Shown here: one piece after another, positions 8,939 to 17,562 of the stretch
How the letters are laid out: each line of letters opens with the position of its first letter
Position numbering within the stretch: the stretch's first letter is position 1
NCBI RefSeq assembly: GCF_030408455.1
Contig: NZ_CP046978.1
Span: 1-44,506, forward strand
DNA: 44,506 nt
Direction: 5' to 3'
Source: Corynebacterium atrinae
Lineage (GTDB): Bacteria > Actinomycetota > Actinomycetes > Mycobacteriales > Mycobacteriaceae
Notes under the pieces: generated by a model
The model's input: the letters and a program-made list of their open reading frames with translations, nothing else
What the model was told of the DNA's origin: nothing
Database searches by the model: none
Position numbers and translations under genes: made by a program

Positions 8939-10051
8939 ATGAGGACTCCTATCAGCCCGGACGAAGCAACCAAACGGCTCAAACTAATCTTCCCTCGCGG
9001 CGCTTTCGATACAACGTTGTCAAACGACCTCGCTGGCTGGGCGATCTCCAGCCTCATCTACATAAACGCTGTTGCCCCGCAAAATAGCGAACCAGAGGTA
9101 TGGGCGCGGCCAACAGCGGTCATATGGCAGCAAGAAGATGTTCTCTCGGAAAAAACCAGTGACACTGATCGGCAGGCTTGGCGTGCGGCCGCGGCCAAGA
9201 ATTTTTCCGCTGTCCAAAAGCTTCTAAACGAATGGCAGGTACCAGTAGATAGTCGGTTTCGGGAAAACAGTCGCGAGACTTTACGCGATGAAATCCTTAC
9301 AGGCTGGAAGGACCTTGGGGCGGTACGGCAACGTCAAGGATTACCGACGTCGAGCAGTAAGCCACGCTGGGCCTTAGAAAGCCATTTCGCGGATCTTTTT
9401 AATCCCGCGCTGGCCCAACATGAACTAATTTCAGCAATCGAGTCATGGACTTCTCAGCACCTAGACGCTGGTGCCCGACTCAAAGCTCGTCGTGCACGTG
9501 CTTTGGAAGCCAAGGAGTTTGAAGTAGCTGTCACCCTGCCAGGTGGTGATGTACGCAAGCTAGAACACGGAAAGTCCTCACTCATCCTTAAAGGGGTCAT
9601 TGAAGAATGGGCTCCACAACGGCTGAAAGATCCTGTAGTTCTCACCATCAGCGAACCTGGTGCAAAATTACTCGTCCAGGACCAGCTCCTTCTTGCAGAA
9701 CTCGGTGTCGCCATCGACGTGGGAAATCTTCTTCCGGATGCCCTCATTGCCGATCTCGGCGTAAATCCAGTGGAATTCTGGGTAATCGAAGCTGTAGCAA
9801 CGAGCGGCCCCATCACCGAACGCCGCAAAGAAGAACTCCTGGCCTGGGCTGAAGAGCAGAGAATACGGCCGGAGACCTGCTACTTCCTCACAGCTTTTGC
9901 TTCCCGCAACGCTTCCCCAGCAAAACGTCACCTCAAAGATCTGGCAGGCGGGACATATGCCTGGTACCTCGATGAACCCGAAATGGAATTGGCTTGGAAC
10001 TCTATCGAGGCGAGAGCTTGCACCAGTTTATTTCCAGTAAGTAATAGCTAG
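8939..10051 (+). CDS. BsuBI/PstI-family type II restriction endonuclease
   Basis: The 370-residue protein is the partner of the methyltransferase ending at 8936. The C-terminal part shows the family signature: LPDALIADLG near residue 265, then FWVIEAVATSGPITERRKEEL near 281-301. Asp267 and Glu284 are candidate metal ligands of the nuclease centre. The N-terminal half should hold the DNA-binding helical region of the family. Start ATG at 8939 leaves a 2-bp gap after the methylase stop, so translation is probably coupled. No controller gene lies in the pair. An HTH fragment at 10133-10309 is on the opposite strand and belongs to a different, broken gene. Confidence 0.85.
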   Translation: MRTPISPDEATKRLKLIFPRGAFDTTLSNDLAGWAISSLIYINAVAPQNSEPEVWARPTAVIWQQEDVLSEKTSDTDRQAWRAAAAKNFSAVQKLLNEWQVPVDSRFRENSRETLRDEILTGWKDLGAVRQRQGLPTSSSKPRWALESHFADLFNPALAQHELISAIESWTSQHLDAGARLKARRARALEAKEFEVAVTLPGGDVRKLEHGKSSLILKGVIEEWAPQRLKDPVVLTISEPGAKLLVQDQLLLAELGVAIDVGNLLPDALIADLGVNPVEFWVIEAVATSGPITERRKEELLAWAEEQRIRPETCYFLTAFASRNASPAKRHLKDLAGGTYAWYLDEPEMELAWNSIEARACTSLFPVSNS

Positions 10052-11617
10052 ACCTCAAAGAAGAATAACCAGAAAAGAGGAAGGCCTTACCTTTCAGGGG
10101 CACCGTACTATTGCTTACGGCATTGCACCCTTCTACTCCGGGAGCATTCCACTCTCCCGAAGTGCGGCCAAATGATAAGCCACTGTCCGTCGAGAAATAC
10201 CTAACTCTTTTTCTATTTCTCGCCAAGTAGGCATCTTCCCTGAGGCGCTAAAGGTCTCAGACGCCATAGCGAGCACACGTGCTCGCGTGCCGCCTCCAGC
10301 AGCTTTACGGGCTCTTCACGATTTGGAGTGCGTAGCTGACCACGGGGTGGGGTTCGGGGTGGCACAACATGTAGAGGTCCTGGCCGGTACAAGATGAGAG
10401 TTACGACGCTTTCACCTAACCGAACCAGGACCCTACTGTGCATTCTAGTGGCAACCTCGTGGCCGACACCATCTGCCGGACCGCCGAGATCGGATTGACG
10501 ATCACCGGTGCCGCCGATGCTGGAAACATCACCATCATCGATGCCGCACCTGTGGCCGTCAGCGACGCCTGTCCTGAATGCTCCCAGCCCGGCACCAAGC
10601 GTGACCACGTCCTTCGTCGGCTGGTGGACCTGCCCGTCGTCGGGTTTCCCACCCGTCTGCATGTCCGCGTCCCCAGGTTCCTATGCACCACCCTGACTTG
10701 TTCCAGGAAGATCTTCCAAGCTTCGCTGGCCTGCGCGGATGACGGATCCAAGCTCACCCACCGCGTCACCCGCTGGGTCCTCCAACGACTGGCGATTGAC
10801 CGGATGAGCGTGGCTGCCACCGCCACAGCGCTGGGCGTCGGGTGGGAGCTGGTCAACCAGGTGGCGCTGGATGCCTGCCGCCAGCTCGTCTACGACGATG
10901 CTTCCCACCTCGATGGAGTCCGGATCCTCGGTGTGGACGAACATGTCTGGAAGCACACCCGAAAGCCAGGTCAGCCGTCCAACCTGGTGACGATCCTGGT
11001 CGACCTCACCCCGCTGGTCGACGGACGTGGGCCGGCCCGACTACTGGATATCCGCCCAGGCCGCAGTGCGGACGTGCTGCGCACGTGGTTGCAGGAACGC
11101 GACCCTGGCTTCCGGGAGCAGGTGCAGGTGGTGACCATGGACGGGTTCACCGGCTACGCCTCGGCCGTGGACCAGGTGTTGCCGCAGGCCACCAAGGTCA
11201 TGGACCCGTTCCACGTCGTCCACCTGGCAGCCGACAAACTCACCGGATGCCGGCAACGACTCCAACGAGAGACCACCGGACGCCGGGGCCGCAAGGACGA
11301 TCCGCTGTACAAGCACCGTCGCACGCTATTGACCAGGACGAACTACCTCACCGAGCGGCAGAAACAGCGTCTGGACATGCTGTGGGCCACCGATGACGAA
11401 TACGTGGCCCTGGAGGTGACCTGGATGTTCTACCAGGACCTGATCCAGGCCTACGGACACCCGAAGAAATCAGAGGGGAAGAAGCTGATGGAACGGATCA
11501 TCAACACCCTGCGCAAAGGCTTACCGAAAGGATTGGAGGAGCTCGCCCAACTGGTGATGGCGCTCATCGAAATTCCCCAGAGTTGCTCATCGGAATTCCT
11601 CAGGTCGCGTGGTCAGG

Positions 11618-12430
11618 TTAGCGCAGGTTCGTGCCGGTCGTGACGCGGCGGAGTTCGTCTGCGGCGGTGGCGTGGTGGCGGAGCCGGTAAGAGGCTCCAT
11701 CGAGGGTGATCACGACGGATCGGTGCAAGAGCCGGTCGAGCATGGCTGCGGCGACGGTGGTGTCGCCGAGGATCTCGCCCCAGGCTCCGACGGGCCGGTT
11801 CGTGGTGATCACGATGGAGGTTTTCAGGTAGCGCTGGTTGATGACCTGGAACAAGGCTGAGGCGGCCTCGCCGGGTAGTGGCAGGTAGCCGAGCTCGTCG
11901 ATGATGAGCAGGGTGGGGCCGGCGAAGAATCGCATCATCGTGGACCATTTGCCCTCGATTGCGGCGCGGTGGCAGCGGGCGGCGAGGTCGGCTGCGGAGG
12001 TGAAGTAGACGCGGTAGCCGGCGGTGACGGCGGCGTGGCCGAGGCCGGTGGCGATGTGGGTCTTCCCGACGCCGGGCGGGCCGATCAGGAGCACGTTGGT
12101 GGCGGTGTCGATGAACCGGCAGGTGCCGAGCTCGGCCAGCAGCGACCGGTCGATGCCGGATGCGGCGTCGTGATCGAAGTCGTCGAGGGTCTGCCCGGTG
12201 GGGAGGTTCGCGAACCGGAACCGGCCAGCCAAGCGGCGGGCGTCGGTGGCGGTGACCTCGACTCGCAGTAGGTGCTCGAGGGCCTGCGTCAGGGTCCATC
12301 CTTCGGCTTGGGCCTGGTCGAGGACGGCGGGGAGGGCGTCCGCGGCGTCGGCGAGTTTCAGGTCGGTGAGGTGGCCGCGCAGCTGTTGATAGACGCTCGC
12401 TGCCGTCGTGGTGGCTGTGGTTGTGGTCAT
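11618..12430 (-). CDS. istB: IS21-family helper ATPase IstB
   Basis: This 270-residue AAA+ protein helps the IstA transposase choose and remodel the target. It shows Walker A GPPGVGKTH near residues 117-125, Walker B LLIIDELGYLPL near 175-186, and the ITTNRP sensor segment. Length is normal for the family. Its ATG overlaps the istA TGA in an ATGA arrangement at 12427-12430, so translation is coupled. An N-terminal helical domain of about 100 residues should contact IstA. Confidence 0.95.
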   Translation of the reverse strand: MTTTTATTTAASVYQQLRGHLTDLKLADAADALPAVLDQAQAEGWTLTQALEHLLRVEVTATDARRLAGRFRFANLPTGQTLDDFDHDAASGIDRSLLAELGTCRFIDTATNVLLIGPPGVGKTHIATGLGHAAVTAGYRVYFTSAADLAARCHRAAIEGKWSTMMRFFAGPTLLIIDELGYLPLPGEAASALFQVINQRYLKTSIVITTNRPVGAWGEILGDTTVAAAMLDRLLHRSVVITLDGASYRLRHHATAADELRRVTTGTNLR

Positions 12431-13752
12431 CGGAGGGTGTTCCTGTTCTTCGCGGCCTGCTCGTAAGCGGCCAGGCTGATCACGGTCGAAGGCGCTGCAG
12501 CGCCGGTGAGGGCTGCGGCAGCGCGCAGCGCGGCGCTGCCGGGTGGGATGCGTTCTTTGCGGCGGTGCGGGCGTCCTGGTGTCGCTGACGCCATCGCGAT
12601 GGCCTCCAGTGCGGTGACATGGCCGCTGCTGCGGATCGTGACGCCGAGGCCGGGTTCGGCGACCTGGTGGCGGGCGACGACCGTCCCCGATGCGGTGGCG
12701 ATGTCGATGATGTCCGCGCCGAGCCGCTGCCGGACCTCGACTTTCGCGGCGGCGAGTTCGGGCGGGACGGAGTAGCGATTCCCGCGCCAGTCGATCAGCG
12801 CTTGCCGGGTCGCGGTGCGCTCCTCTGTGATGATCACAGGGAACACAACCGCAGGTAGCGGTCTGAGCCGCTCGTTCACGAACAGGGCGGACGCTGTCGT
12901 CGTCCCGAGCTCGCCCTCACGCCGCCGGTCGTCCTGCCCTGCGGCGAACGTGTTCAGGCTGGCCTGCGCTTGCTCGAGGGTGAGGTCGTCGGGCAAGGTC
13001 CGCCACCAGCGTTGCGCGGCGGTGTGATTGTTCTTCTCGACCACGCCCTTCCTGTTCCCCGACCTCGGCCGGCAGACCACCGCGGTGACGCCGTGGTGCT
13101 TCGCGAACGCGGCGAACTGCGGGACCAGGTCGCCGGTGCGGTGGTCCAGGACCGTCCGCATCCGGTCGAACCGCCAGGTCTTCGTGAGCCCGCCCAGCAG
13201 GGCGAGCAGGGTCGTCATCGCGGCGAGCAGGTGCGGGGTGTCCATCGACGGGGAGATCACGCCCCGCCAGACACCCGAGTGCGCGAGCGACCCGACCAGG
13301 ACATACGCGGTCTTGCGTCCGAACCCCCAATGCGCGGGCGGGTCGGGCATCTCGACCCAGTCGAACTGGGTCTCCTCCCCGGGCGGGTGCTCGATGACCG
13401 CGTTTGCGCGTTTGGTGACGTGCGCGCACGCGGTGCACGCCGGACGCAGCCCGCGGGCACGAATCTGCCGCGTCAGCGTCGGATACGACCCCTCGTAACC
13501 GAGCGGTCGCAGCTCGTCGAGCAGCGTCACCGCCCACAGGTGCGGGTCCTCGGTCAGTCTCGCGGTGGCGTAGTCGACGAACGCGTCGAACGAGTCCGGG
13601 ATGGTGCGCTCACGCATCCCGGGCTGGCGTTCACCGTTCAGATACGCGCGGATGGTCTTGCGGTCATGGTTCGTGCGGCGGGCGATCTCGCTGATCGTCA
13701 TCCCCTGCCGTTTCAGAGCGTGGATGTCCACGCTGCTCCTCTCTGAGAGCAT
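12427..13752 (-). CDS. istA: IS21-family transposase IstA
   Basis: The 441-residue DDE transposase begins with an HTH, MTISEIARRTNHDRKTIRAYL, that should bind the terminal repeats. The rve integrase core follows: FDWVEMPDPP carries the first Asp, the region WRFDRMRTVLDHRTGD the second, and GVVEKNNHTAAQRWW the Glu region. The C-terminal part has NRYSVPPELA, usual for IstA. It is first in the two-gene operon with istB and lies wholly inside IS21. No defect is visible. Confidence 0.95.
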   Translation of the reverse strand: MLSERSSVDIHALKRQGMTISEIARRTNHDRKTIRAYLNGERQPGMRERTIPDSFDAFVDYATARLTEDPHLWAVTLLDELRPLGYEGSYPTLTRQIRARGLRPACTACAHVTKRANAVIEHPPGEETQFDWVEMPDPPAHWGFGRKTAYVLVGSLAHSGVWRGVISPSMDTPHLLAAMTTLLALLGGLTKTWRFDRMRTVLDHRTGDLVPQFAAFAKHHGVTAVVCRPRSGNRKGVVEKNNHTAAQRWWRTLPDDLTLEQAQASLNTFAAGQDDRRREGELGTTTASALFVNERLRPLPAVVFPVIITEERTATRQALIDWRGNRYSVPPELAAAKVEVRQRLGADIIDIATASGTVVARHQVAEPGLGVTIRSSGHVTALEAIAMASATPGRPHRRKERIPPGSAALRAAAALTGAAAPSTVISLAAYEQAAKNRNTLR

Positions 13753-14101
13753 GAGAACAGGGCCTTCCTCGGGCTGGTGTGTGGTCAGAGACCACCAGCA
13801 TCGAGGAAGGCCCGCCTCATGCGGCGGAGCGACCCAGAGTGGGGAATTTCGATGAGCAGAACCGAGGAATTTCAGTGAGCGCCGTCACTGGGACGGACCT
13901 TGTGGCGCCGACGCGAGGACATCCTCGCGTACTTCGACATCGGGGCGTCCAACGGCCCGGTCGAAGCCATCAACGGCAGGCTCGAGCACCTACGCGGCAT
14001 CGCCCTGGGTTTCCGGAACCTCAACCACTACATCTTGCGGTCACTGATCCACTCCGGCCAGCTGCAGTCCAGGATCAACGCACTCTAAATCGTGAAGAGC
14101 C

Positions 14102-14109
14102 GCTTTACG
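14102..14109. repeat. ISL3 target-site duplication, right copy
   Basis: GCTTTACG here matches 10302-10309 exactly. The two copies flank the ISL3 element and mark a single simple insertion. Confidence 0.9.
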
Positions 14110-14438
14110 GCGCTTATTTGCTGCCGCGAGCTTAGCCCTTTCAGTTTTCGCATAATCGCTCTCGGGGTCTTTCCACCGCTCTGCGGCTTTCTTCCCGCCT
14201 CTACGACCGAGGGTGGCGAGCGCCTTACGTTCAGAGCTACGCATGCTAGTGCCAGCGGTGGGGTTTTCTCTGGCGACGCCATGGTTGGGGCGCTTGTTGC
14301 TGGAGACGTAGCCCCGCACCCGGCGAGCCAGGGAGCGTAGATCCTTCATGGGGGGTTCTTCACGGCTACGGCCGTCGGCACCGACAGATTGGGCGACTTC
14401 GTAGGCTTGGCGGTAGGCATCGATGATTGCGTCGTCGG

Positions 14439-15282
14439 GGTGGTGTTGCAAACTCCGGGAGAAGAGCCGTGAAGACTCCGTCTTTCATCCTCTGATGGTC
14501 GCTGAGAGCCGGCGTTCTCAGGCATTCTCGAATACCCGGTTGACGATCACCGCATCCGGGTTCGGTTGCCCGTAGGCAAACATCGTGCCCTGGCCTTTCC
14601 GCAATGAGTGCATCGCCTCCACCCCTTTCAGAGTCCGGTAGGCGGATGTTCGGTTTTTGAACGCCCCCTTCGGCCCCAGGATCCGTTTCAGCCGGCCATG
14701 ATCGCCTTCAATGACATTGTTGAGGTATTTCACCCGACGATGCTCGACCGTCGATGGACAGATGCCTTCCGCCTTCAAGTCAGAGATTGCCCTGGCGAGT
14801 GAGGGGGCCTTGTCGGTGCTGATCACCCGCGGATAGCCTGCCGATTTATTCGCCCGCAGCGTCTTCGCCAGGAAACGCTTCGCTGCGGCCACGTTCCGCT
14901 TCGGGGAGAGGTAAAAGTCCAGGGTCTGTCCACCGGCGGTGATCGCCCGATAGAGGTAGCACCACGTGCCGCCGACCCGGATATAGGTTTCATCCACCCG
15001 CCAGGACCGGGCTTGCCAGTCAGGAACTTGCCGATACCACCGCGTTTGTTTGTCCAGTTCAGGAGCATATTTCTGGACCCAACGGTAGATGGTGGTGTGA
15101 TCAACCGGCGCACCACGCTCGGTCATCATCTCTTCCAGATCGCGGTAGCTCACGCCGTAGCGGCAGTACCACCGCACCGCCCACAGAATGATCTCGCGAG
15201 GGAAATGACGATCCGAGAAGATGCCCATGGCCCTGATTATTTCACGCCGGTCTTCTTACTGCCCCAACTTTGCAACCGCACC
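14439..15282. mobile_element. IS6-family element, copy 1 (IS1628-like)
   Basis: The 844-bp element has ends GGTGGTGTTGCAAA and, complemented, GGTGCGGTTGCAAA. The last changed base differs from copies 2 and 3, which read GGTGCTGTTGCAAA. The 8-bp flanks GTCGTCGG and TGATTTAA do not match, so no target duplication is present. The left neighbour is the cut initiator-like gene and the right neighbour a gene of uncertain 5' end. Length, ends and transposase fit IS1628-like elements of corynebacteria. Confidence 0.92.
14518..15228 (-). CDS. IS6-family transposase, copy 1
   Basis: This 236-residue protein has the family layout: a short N-terminal HTH (YCRYGVSYRDLEEMMTERG), then the DDE core with DETYIRVGG for the first Asp, STDKAPSLA for the second, and NNVIEGDHGRLKR carrying the Glu. 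Length is full. It is identical at protein level to the copy at 28320-29030. At DNA level a T at 14648 replaces C. No defect is visible and it can probably act in trans on all three copies. Confidence 0.95.
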   Translation of the reverse strand: MGIFSDRHFPREIILWAVRWYCRYGVSYRDLEEMMTERGAPVDHTTIYRWVQKYAPELDKQTRWYRQVPDWQARSWRVDETYIRVGGTWCYLYRAITAGGQTLDFYLSPKRNVAAAKRFLAKTLRANKSAGYPRVISTDKAPSLARAISDLKAEGICPSTVEHRRVKYLNNVIEGDHGRLKRILGPKGAFKNRTSAYRTLKGVEAMHSLRKGQGTMFAYGQPNPDAVIVNRVFENA

Positions 15283-15447
15283 TGATTTAAAAATGCGAGT
15301 CAGATTGCAATCAATCTATGTCATTGCGGCTCCGCTTCCCTCCGGCCGGTACCTGTCGCGGGTGGGGAGCAATTACCGTGCGGTGGCCTCGGAGGTGATC
15401 GCCGGGGCGTCCGCTTCCCGGCGGAAAAGTTCAGTCATGATCTGGCT

Positions 15448-15840
15448 TTGGCTGAGTCTGACGAGGAAGCGACCGTCGTGTTTGCCGCCGCAGTGGCTGA
15501 GGCGTGGGGTGTAGAGCCCGATGTGGTCGAATTTCATGAGATTTCGACCACATCGCTCCCGACCTATCGCGATATTGACCTGGTGGGGCATCAGCTTGGC
15601 ATGACGGGCGCCGAGGTTGTTTCCCTTATCCGCGGGCAGGACCAGGGCTTCTCACCGGAGGATCCAAACGCTGTTTTGCCCAGAGAGTATGCGGCGGCGC
15701 TCCGGCTCCGGCTACGGGAGCACGCAGACGCCGCTGCCGAGATTCAGCGGCGGGTCAGCCTGTCGGATGTCTGGCACGATCGCAGCCCCCGCTGGATAGC
15801 TGAGGCGATCCGGTCTGCCGTAATAGACCAGCGTCTCTGA
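15448..15840 (+). CDS. hypothetical protein, 5' end probably lost to IS6
   Basis: From the TTG at 15448 the product is 130 residues, acidic and helical (e.g. DEEATVVFAAAVAEAWG, then LPREYAAALRLRLREHADAA). No family was recognised. The same frame stays open upstream to near the IS6 end at 15282 and reads plausibly (e.g. GVRFPAEKFSHDLALAESDE), with no good start. I infer that the true 5' end was removed by the IS6 junction and that TTG is only the first available start codon. Confidence 0.55.
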   Translation: MAESDEEATVVFAAAVAEAWGVEPDVVEFHEISTTSLPTYRDIDLVGHQLGMTGAEVVSLIRGQDQGFSPEDPNAVLPREYAAALRLRLREHADAAAEIQRRVSLSDVWHDRSPRWIAEAIRSAVIDQRL

Positions 15841-15890
15841 TAGGAGAAGCTGCAGCTTTCCGCATCGCTGAGCCCAGGGCGAGTCGCTGG

Positions 15891-16058
15891 TTACTGGGCA
15901 AGCGTTGCGATGGCGGCGAAGCCGACGACTGCCAGGGACCAGCGGAAGAGTCCCTTCAGGACTTCCTGGTTCAGTGAATCGGTGTCTTCTCGCTTCATCG
16001 AAGCCCAAACATAGCGGAACGCTTCTTCTGTACTCCAAAGGTTGGGGGTGCTGTCCAT
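15891..16058 (-). CDS. small single-pass membrane protein, 55 residues
   Basis: ATG at 16058 is preceded by TAGGAGC seven bases upstream, a good ribosome site. The product begins MDSTPNLWSTEEAFRYVW and ends in a hydrophobic helix (LFRWSLAVVGFAAIATLAQ) before TAA. That suggests a C-terminally anchored small membrane protein. It is divergent from the XRE regulator, sharing a region of about 107 bp with several AGTTG half-sites, so the regulator may control both. No homologue was recognised. Size and context would also suit a toxin-like or signalling peptide, but nothing shows this. Confidence 0.65.
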   Translation of the reverse strand: MDSTPNLWSTEEAFRYVWASMKREDTDSLNQEVLKGLFRWSLAVVGFAAIATLAQ

Positions 16059-16129
16059 TCTTAGCTCCTAGAGTTGGGTATTGTTGGCTTTAGTTGGAAA
16101 CTATCCGATCGTCCCGGGATTTGCAACTA

Positions 16130-16165
16130 TTGCCAACTTGTGAGTTGTTGGGCTACGCTGGGTGC
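16130..16165 (+). promoter_or_regulatory. leaderless promoter with internal operator for the XRE gene
   Basis: A -35 TTGCCA (16130-16135) and a -10 TACGCT (16154-16159) are spaced 18 bp apart. The -10 lies six bases before the GTG at 16166, fitting a leaderless mRNA. Between them is the palindrome CAACT-TGTG-AGTTG (16134-16147). Further AGTTG half-sites at 16072-16076 and 16092-16096 lie toward the divergent gene. Autorepression is inferred. Confidence 0.55.
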
Positions 16166-16741
16166 GTGAGCCTGATAAATGACAACCTCCCCCCGAGGGA
16201 ACCGCATGAAGCGCCGGAGCATATCGACATGCTCGTTGGCCCGGGCCAAACTGTCGACAACCGCAGATTTGGCGCATTACTGGCACGCCTACGCGAGGAT
16301 GCGGGACTATCCCGATCGGACGCATCGGCAGAGCTCGGCCTGTCCTCGGAGTATTTGCGTCTCATAGAAAACGGCAAGCGCACACCTGCCCTCGGGAACA
16401 TGCGCAATTTTCTCGATGTGTACCAAGCCCGGGGGGTGGTGCGGTCCCTTCAGCCCGGGGGTGACCGGCCGGATTTACTCATCTTCCCCCCGGACGAAAT
16501 GGATCCGACGATCGTCGAGTTCACTAGCCGCATACGTGAAGCACGGGGCAGCTCTTCTAGAGCTTCACGGCGAAGGGGTCTTCCGAAGGGGATCGGGCGT
16601 GACCGCTTCCCTGCAGACCATGCAGAAGAGTTGGGGCAGGTGGTCTCTTTGTTGACACTTGTTGATCGCCAAACGCTCGCGAAGGTTCGAGATTTTCTTC
16701 AATCTGCGGCCGATGGCGATGTCGACCCTCTGATCGAATAG
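16166..16741 (+). CDS. XRE-family HTH transcriptional regulator
   Basis: The 191-residue protein carries an N-terminal Cro/C1-type HTH at about residues 34-85 (FGALLARLREDAGLSRSDAS, then GLSSEYLRLIENGKRTPALG). The rest is helical with no recognised ligand domain. I chose the GTG at 16166 because a promoter ends just before it; a longer TTG start at 16094 would overlap that promoter. It stands between the small membrane protein and the partition operon. Likely roles are control of its own promoter and the divergent small gene. Wider plasmid copy or partition control is possible but not shown. Confidence 0.8.
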   Translation: MSLINDNLPPREPHEAPEHIDMLVGPGQTVDNRRFGALLARLREDAGLSRSDASAELGLSSEYLRLIENGKRTPALGNMRNFLDVYQARGVVRSLQPGGDRPDLLIFPPDEMDPTIVEFTSRIREARGSSSRASRRRGLPKGIGRDRFPADHAEELGQVVSLLTLVDRQTLAKVRDFLQSAADGDVDPLIE

Positions 16742-16928
16742 GACACTTTTGGTGGCGCATGAGGGGGCCGGCAGAGATGGTTCCCCCGTTCCGTGCCGTC
16801 ACCCCACCCGCATGTCCGCGCTTGGCACCCAGGGCCTGACCCTCCCCGCAGGCGCACGCGGAGGCCGGGGCTGCATAAAGCTTCTCACTGGCAGGATCAT
16901 CACCCCAGCAGTATCGATGCATGTAAAG

Positions 16929-16953
16929 TATGATTGAGATACATCATGATGCA
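16929..16953 (+). promoter_or_regulatory. parA promoter and TACATCATGATG palindrome
   Basis: A -10 TATGAT (16929-16934) lies about 40 bp before parA, and TACATCATGATGCA at 16940-16953 follows it. The second is a one-mismatch copy of the palindrome repeated downstream of the partition genes. I infer an operator for the ribbon-helix-helix protein of the operon. Confidence 0.55.
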
Positions 16954-16974
16954 TCCATCGCGGAAGGTTGATCC

Positions 16975-17562
16975 ATGATCATCGGAGTAGTGAACGGCAA
17001 GGGGGGAGTCGGGAAAACGACCACCTCGATCTATCTGGGGCAAGCGTTCAGCAACCTTGGTTACGACGTCACGGTCATTGACCTTGACCTCCAGGGCTCA
17101 GCCTCCGACTGGGCTGACCGCGCTGAAGCATCGGGAACTCCCCTGCCGTTCCCTGTCGACGTTTCCAACCTGAAGCGCCTCCCCCGACTCGTGGCCGGCA
17201 TCAACAAGGACGCCGTCGTGATCCTCGATACCCCGCCCGGTGACGCTCGTTCCATTGATGCCGCCATCGAAGTATCGGACTTCGTGATCGTCCCCACGCA
17301 AGCGTCCGGCATTGAGGTCGCTCGAGTCTGGGAGACACTCCCGTCCCTCAGCGGCATCCCCTTTGGCGTTCTCATCACCGCGGCCCGCTTGGGGACCCGG
17401 AATCTGGATGATGTGCGCGAAGTCTTCAAGGACCAGGAAGTCCCTTTGTTCGATGGCTGCATCCCGATGAGGGAAAGTATCCGTGATGCGTTCGGAACAT
17501 CCCCGGCGAAGACCGAGGGCTACGAAAGTGTGGCGAAGGAGATCCTGGAGGCATTGCAGTGA
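16975..17562 (+). CDS. parA: ParA-family partition ATPase (type Ib)
   Basis: The 195-residue protein has the deviant Walker A KGGVGKTT at residues 9-16, a switch segment VIDLDLQGSASDW, and VVILDTPPGD for Walker B. It lacks an N-terminal DNA-binding domain, the mark of small type Ib ParA proteins that leave autoregulation to the partner. It should drive segregation by ATP-dependent binding to the nucleoid. GGAAGG lies about eight bases before the ATG. The next gene overlaps by 4 bp, so both are one operon. Confidence 0.93.
   Translation: MIIGVVNGKGGVGKTTTSIYLGQAFSNLGYDVTVIDLDLQGSASDWADRAEASGTPLPFPVDVSNLKRLPRLVAGINKDAVVILDTPPGDARSIDAAIEVSDFVIVPTQASGIEVARVWETLPSLSGIPFGVLITAARLGTRNLDDVREVFKDQEVPLFDGCIPMRESIRDAFGTSPAKTEGYESVAKEILEALQ

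Larger units (their letters stand above)
11555..13887. mobile_element. IS21-family element inside ISL3
   Basis: The left end begins TGATGGCGCTCATCGAAATT at 11555 and the right end is its near-complement finishing TCA at 13887. Each end has a second internal copy of the CTCATCG-AATTCC box. CTGG flanks both sides (11551-11554 and 13888-13891), a 4-bp target duplication. It carries overlapping istA and istB on the minus strand. Both genes are intact, so it may still be active. Confidence 0.92.
10438..14088 (+). pseudogene. ISL3-family transposase, split by IS21 insertion
   Basis: The 5' part from GTG 10438 to 11554 has an N-terminal zinc-finger-like segment (CPEC and a further CTTLTC) and the ISL3 transposase core, with VDEHVW, VVTMDGFTGY and DPFHVVHLAADKL. 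It then runs into IS21 sequence. The remaining C-terminus lies at 13892-14088 and reads LWRRREDILAYFD to NAL before TAA. Rejoining at the 4-bp duplication CTGG gives ELAQLGRTLWRRR, the expected family sequence. So the frame was intact until the IS21 hit it. The element is now dependent on a transposase in trans. Confidence 0.9.
10310..14101. mobile_element. ISL3-family element (interrupted by IS21)
   Basis: The ends are inverted repeats of about 26 bp with two mismatches, starting GGCTCTTCACGATTT at 10310 and ending with its complement at 14101. Both sides carry the 8-bp direct repeat GCTTTACG (10302-10309 and 14102-14109), the normal target duplication of ISL3. Removing the IS21 insertion restores a continuous transposase frame. 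The end sequence resembles corynebacterial IS1207/IS31831-type elements. The element sits inside the initiator-like gene. Confidence 0.92.
10133..14438 (-). pseudogene. plasmid initiator-like/HTH gene, broken by ISL3 and cut by IS6
   Basis: Two minus-strand pieces join in frame if the ISL3 element and one 8-bp target copy are removed. The upstream piece, 14102-14438, reads DDAIIDAYRQAYEVA, then EEPPMKDLRSLARRVRGYV and GRRGGKKAAERWKDPESDYA. The downstream piece, 10133-10309, reads TWREIEKELGISRRTVAYHL, a clear helix-turn-helix, and stops in TAG. The 5' end is lost at the IS6 boundary (14438/14439). The mix of a PriCT-1-like segment, a basic linker and a C-terminal HTH resembles the tail of actinobacterial plasmid replicase proteins. 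That identification is tentative and a regulator is possible. The gene cannot give an intact product. Confidence 0.7.
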
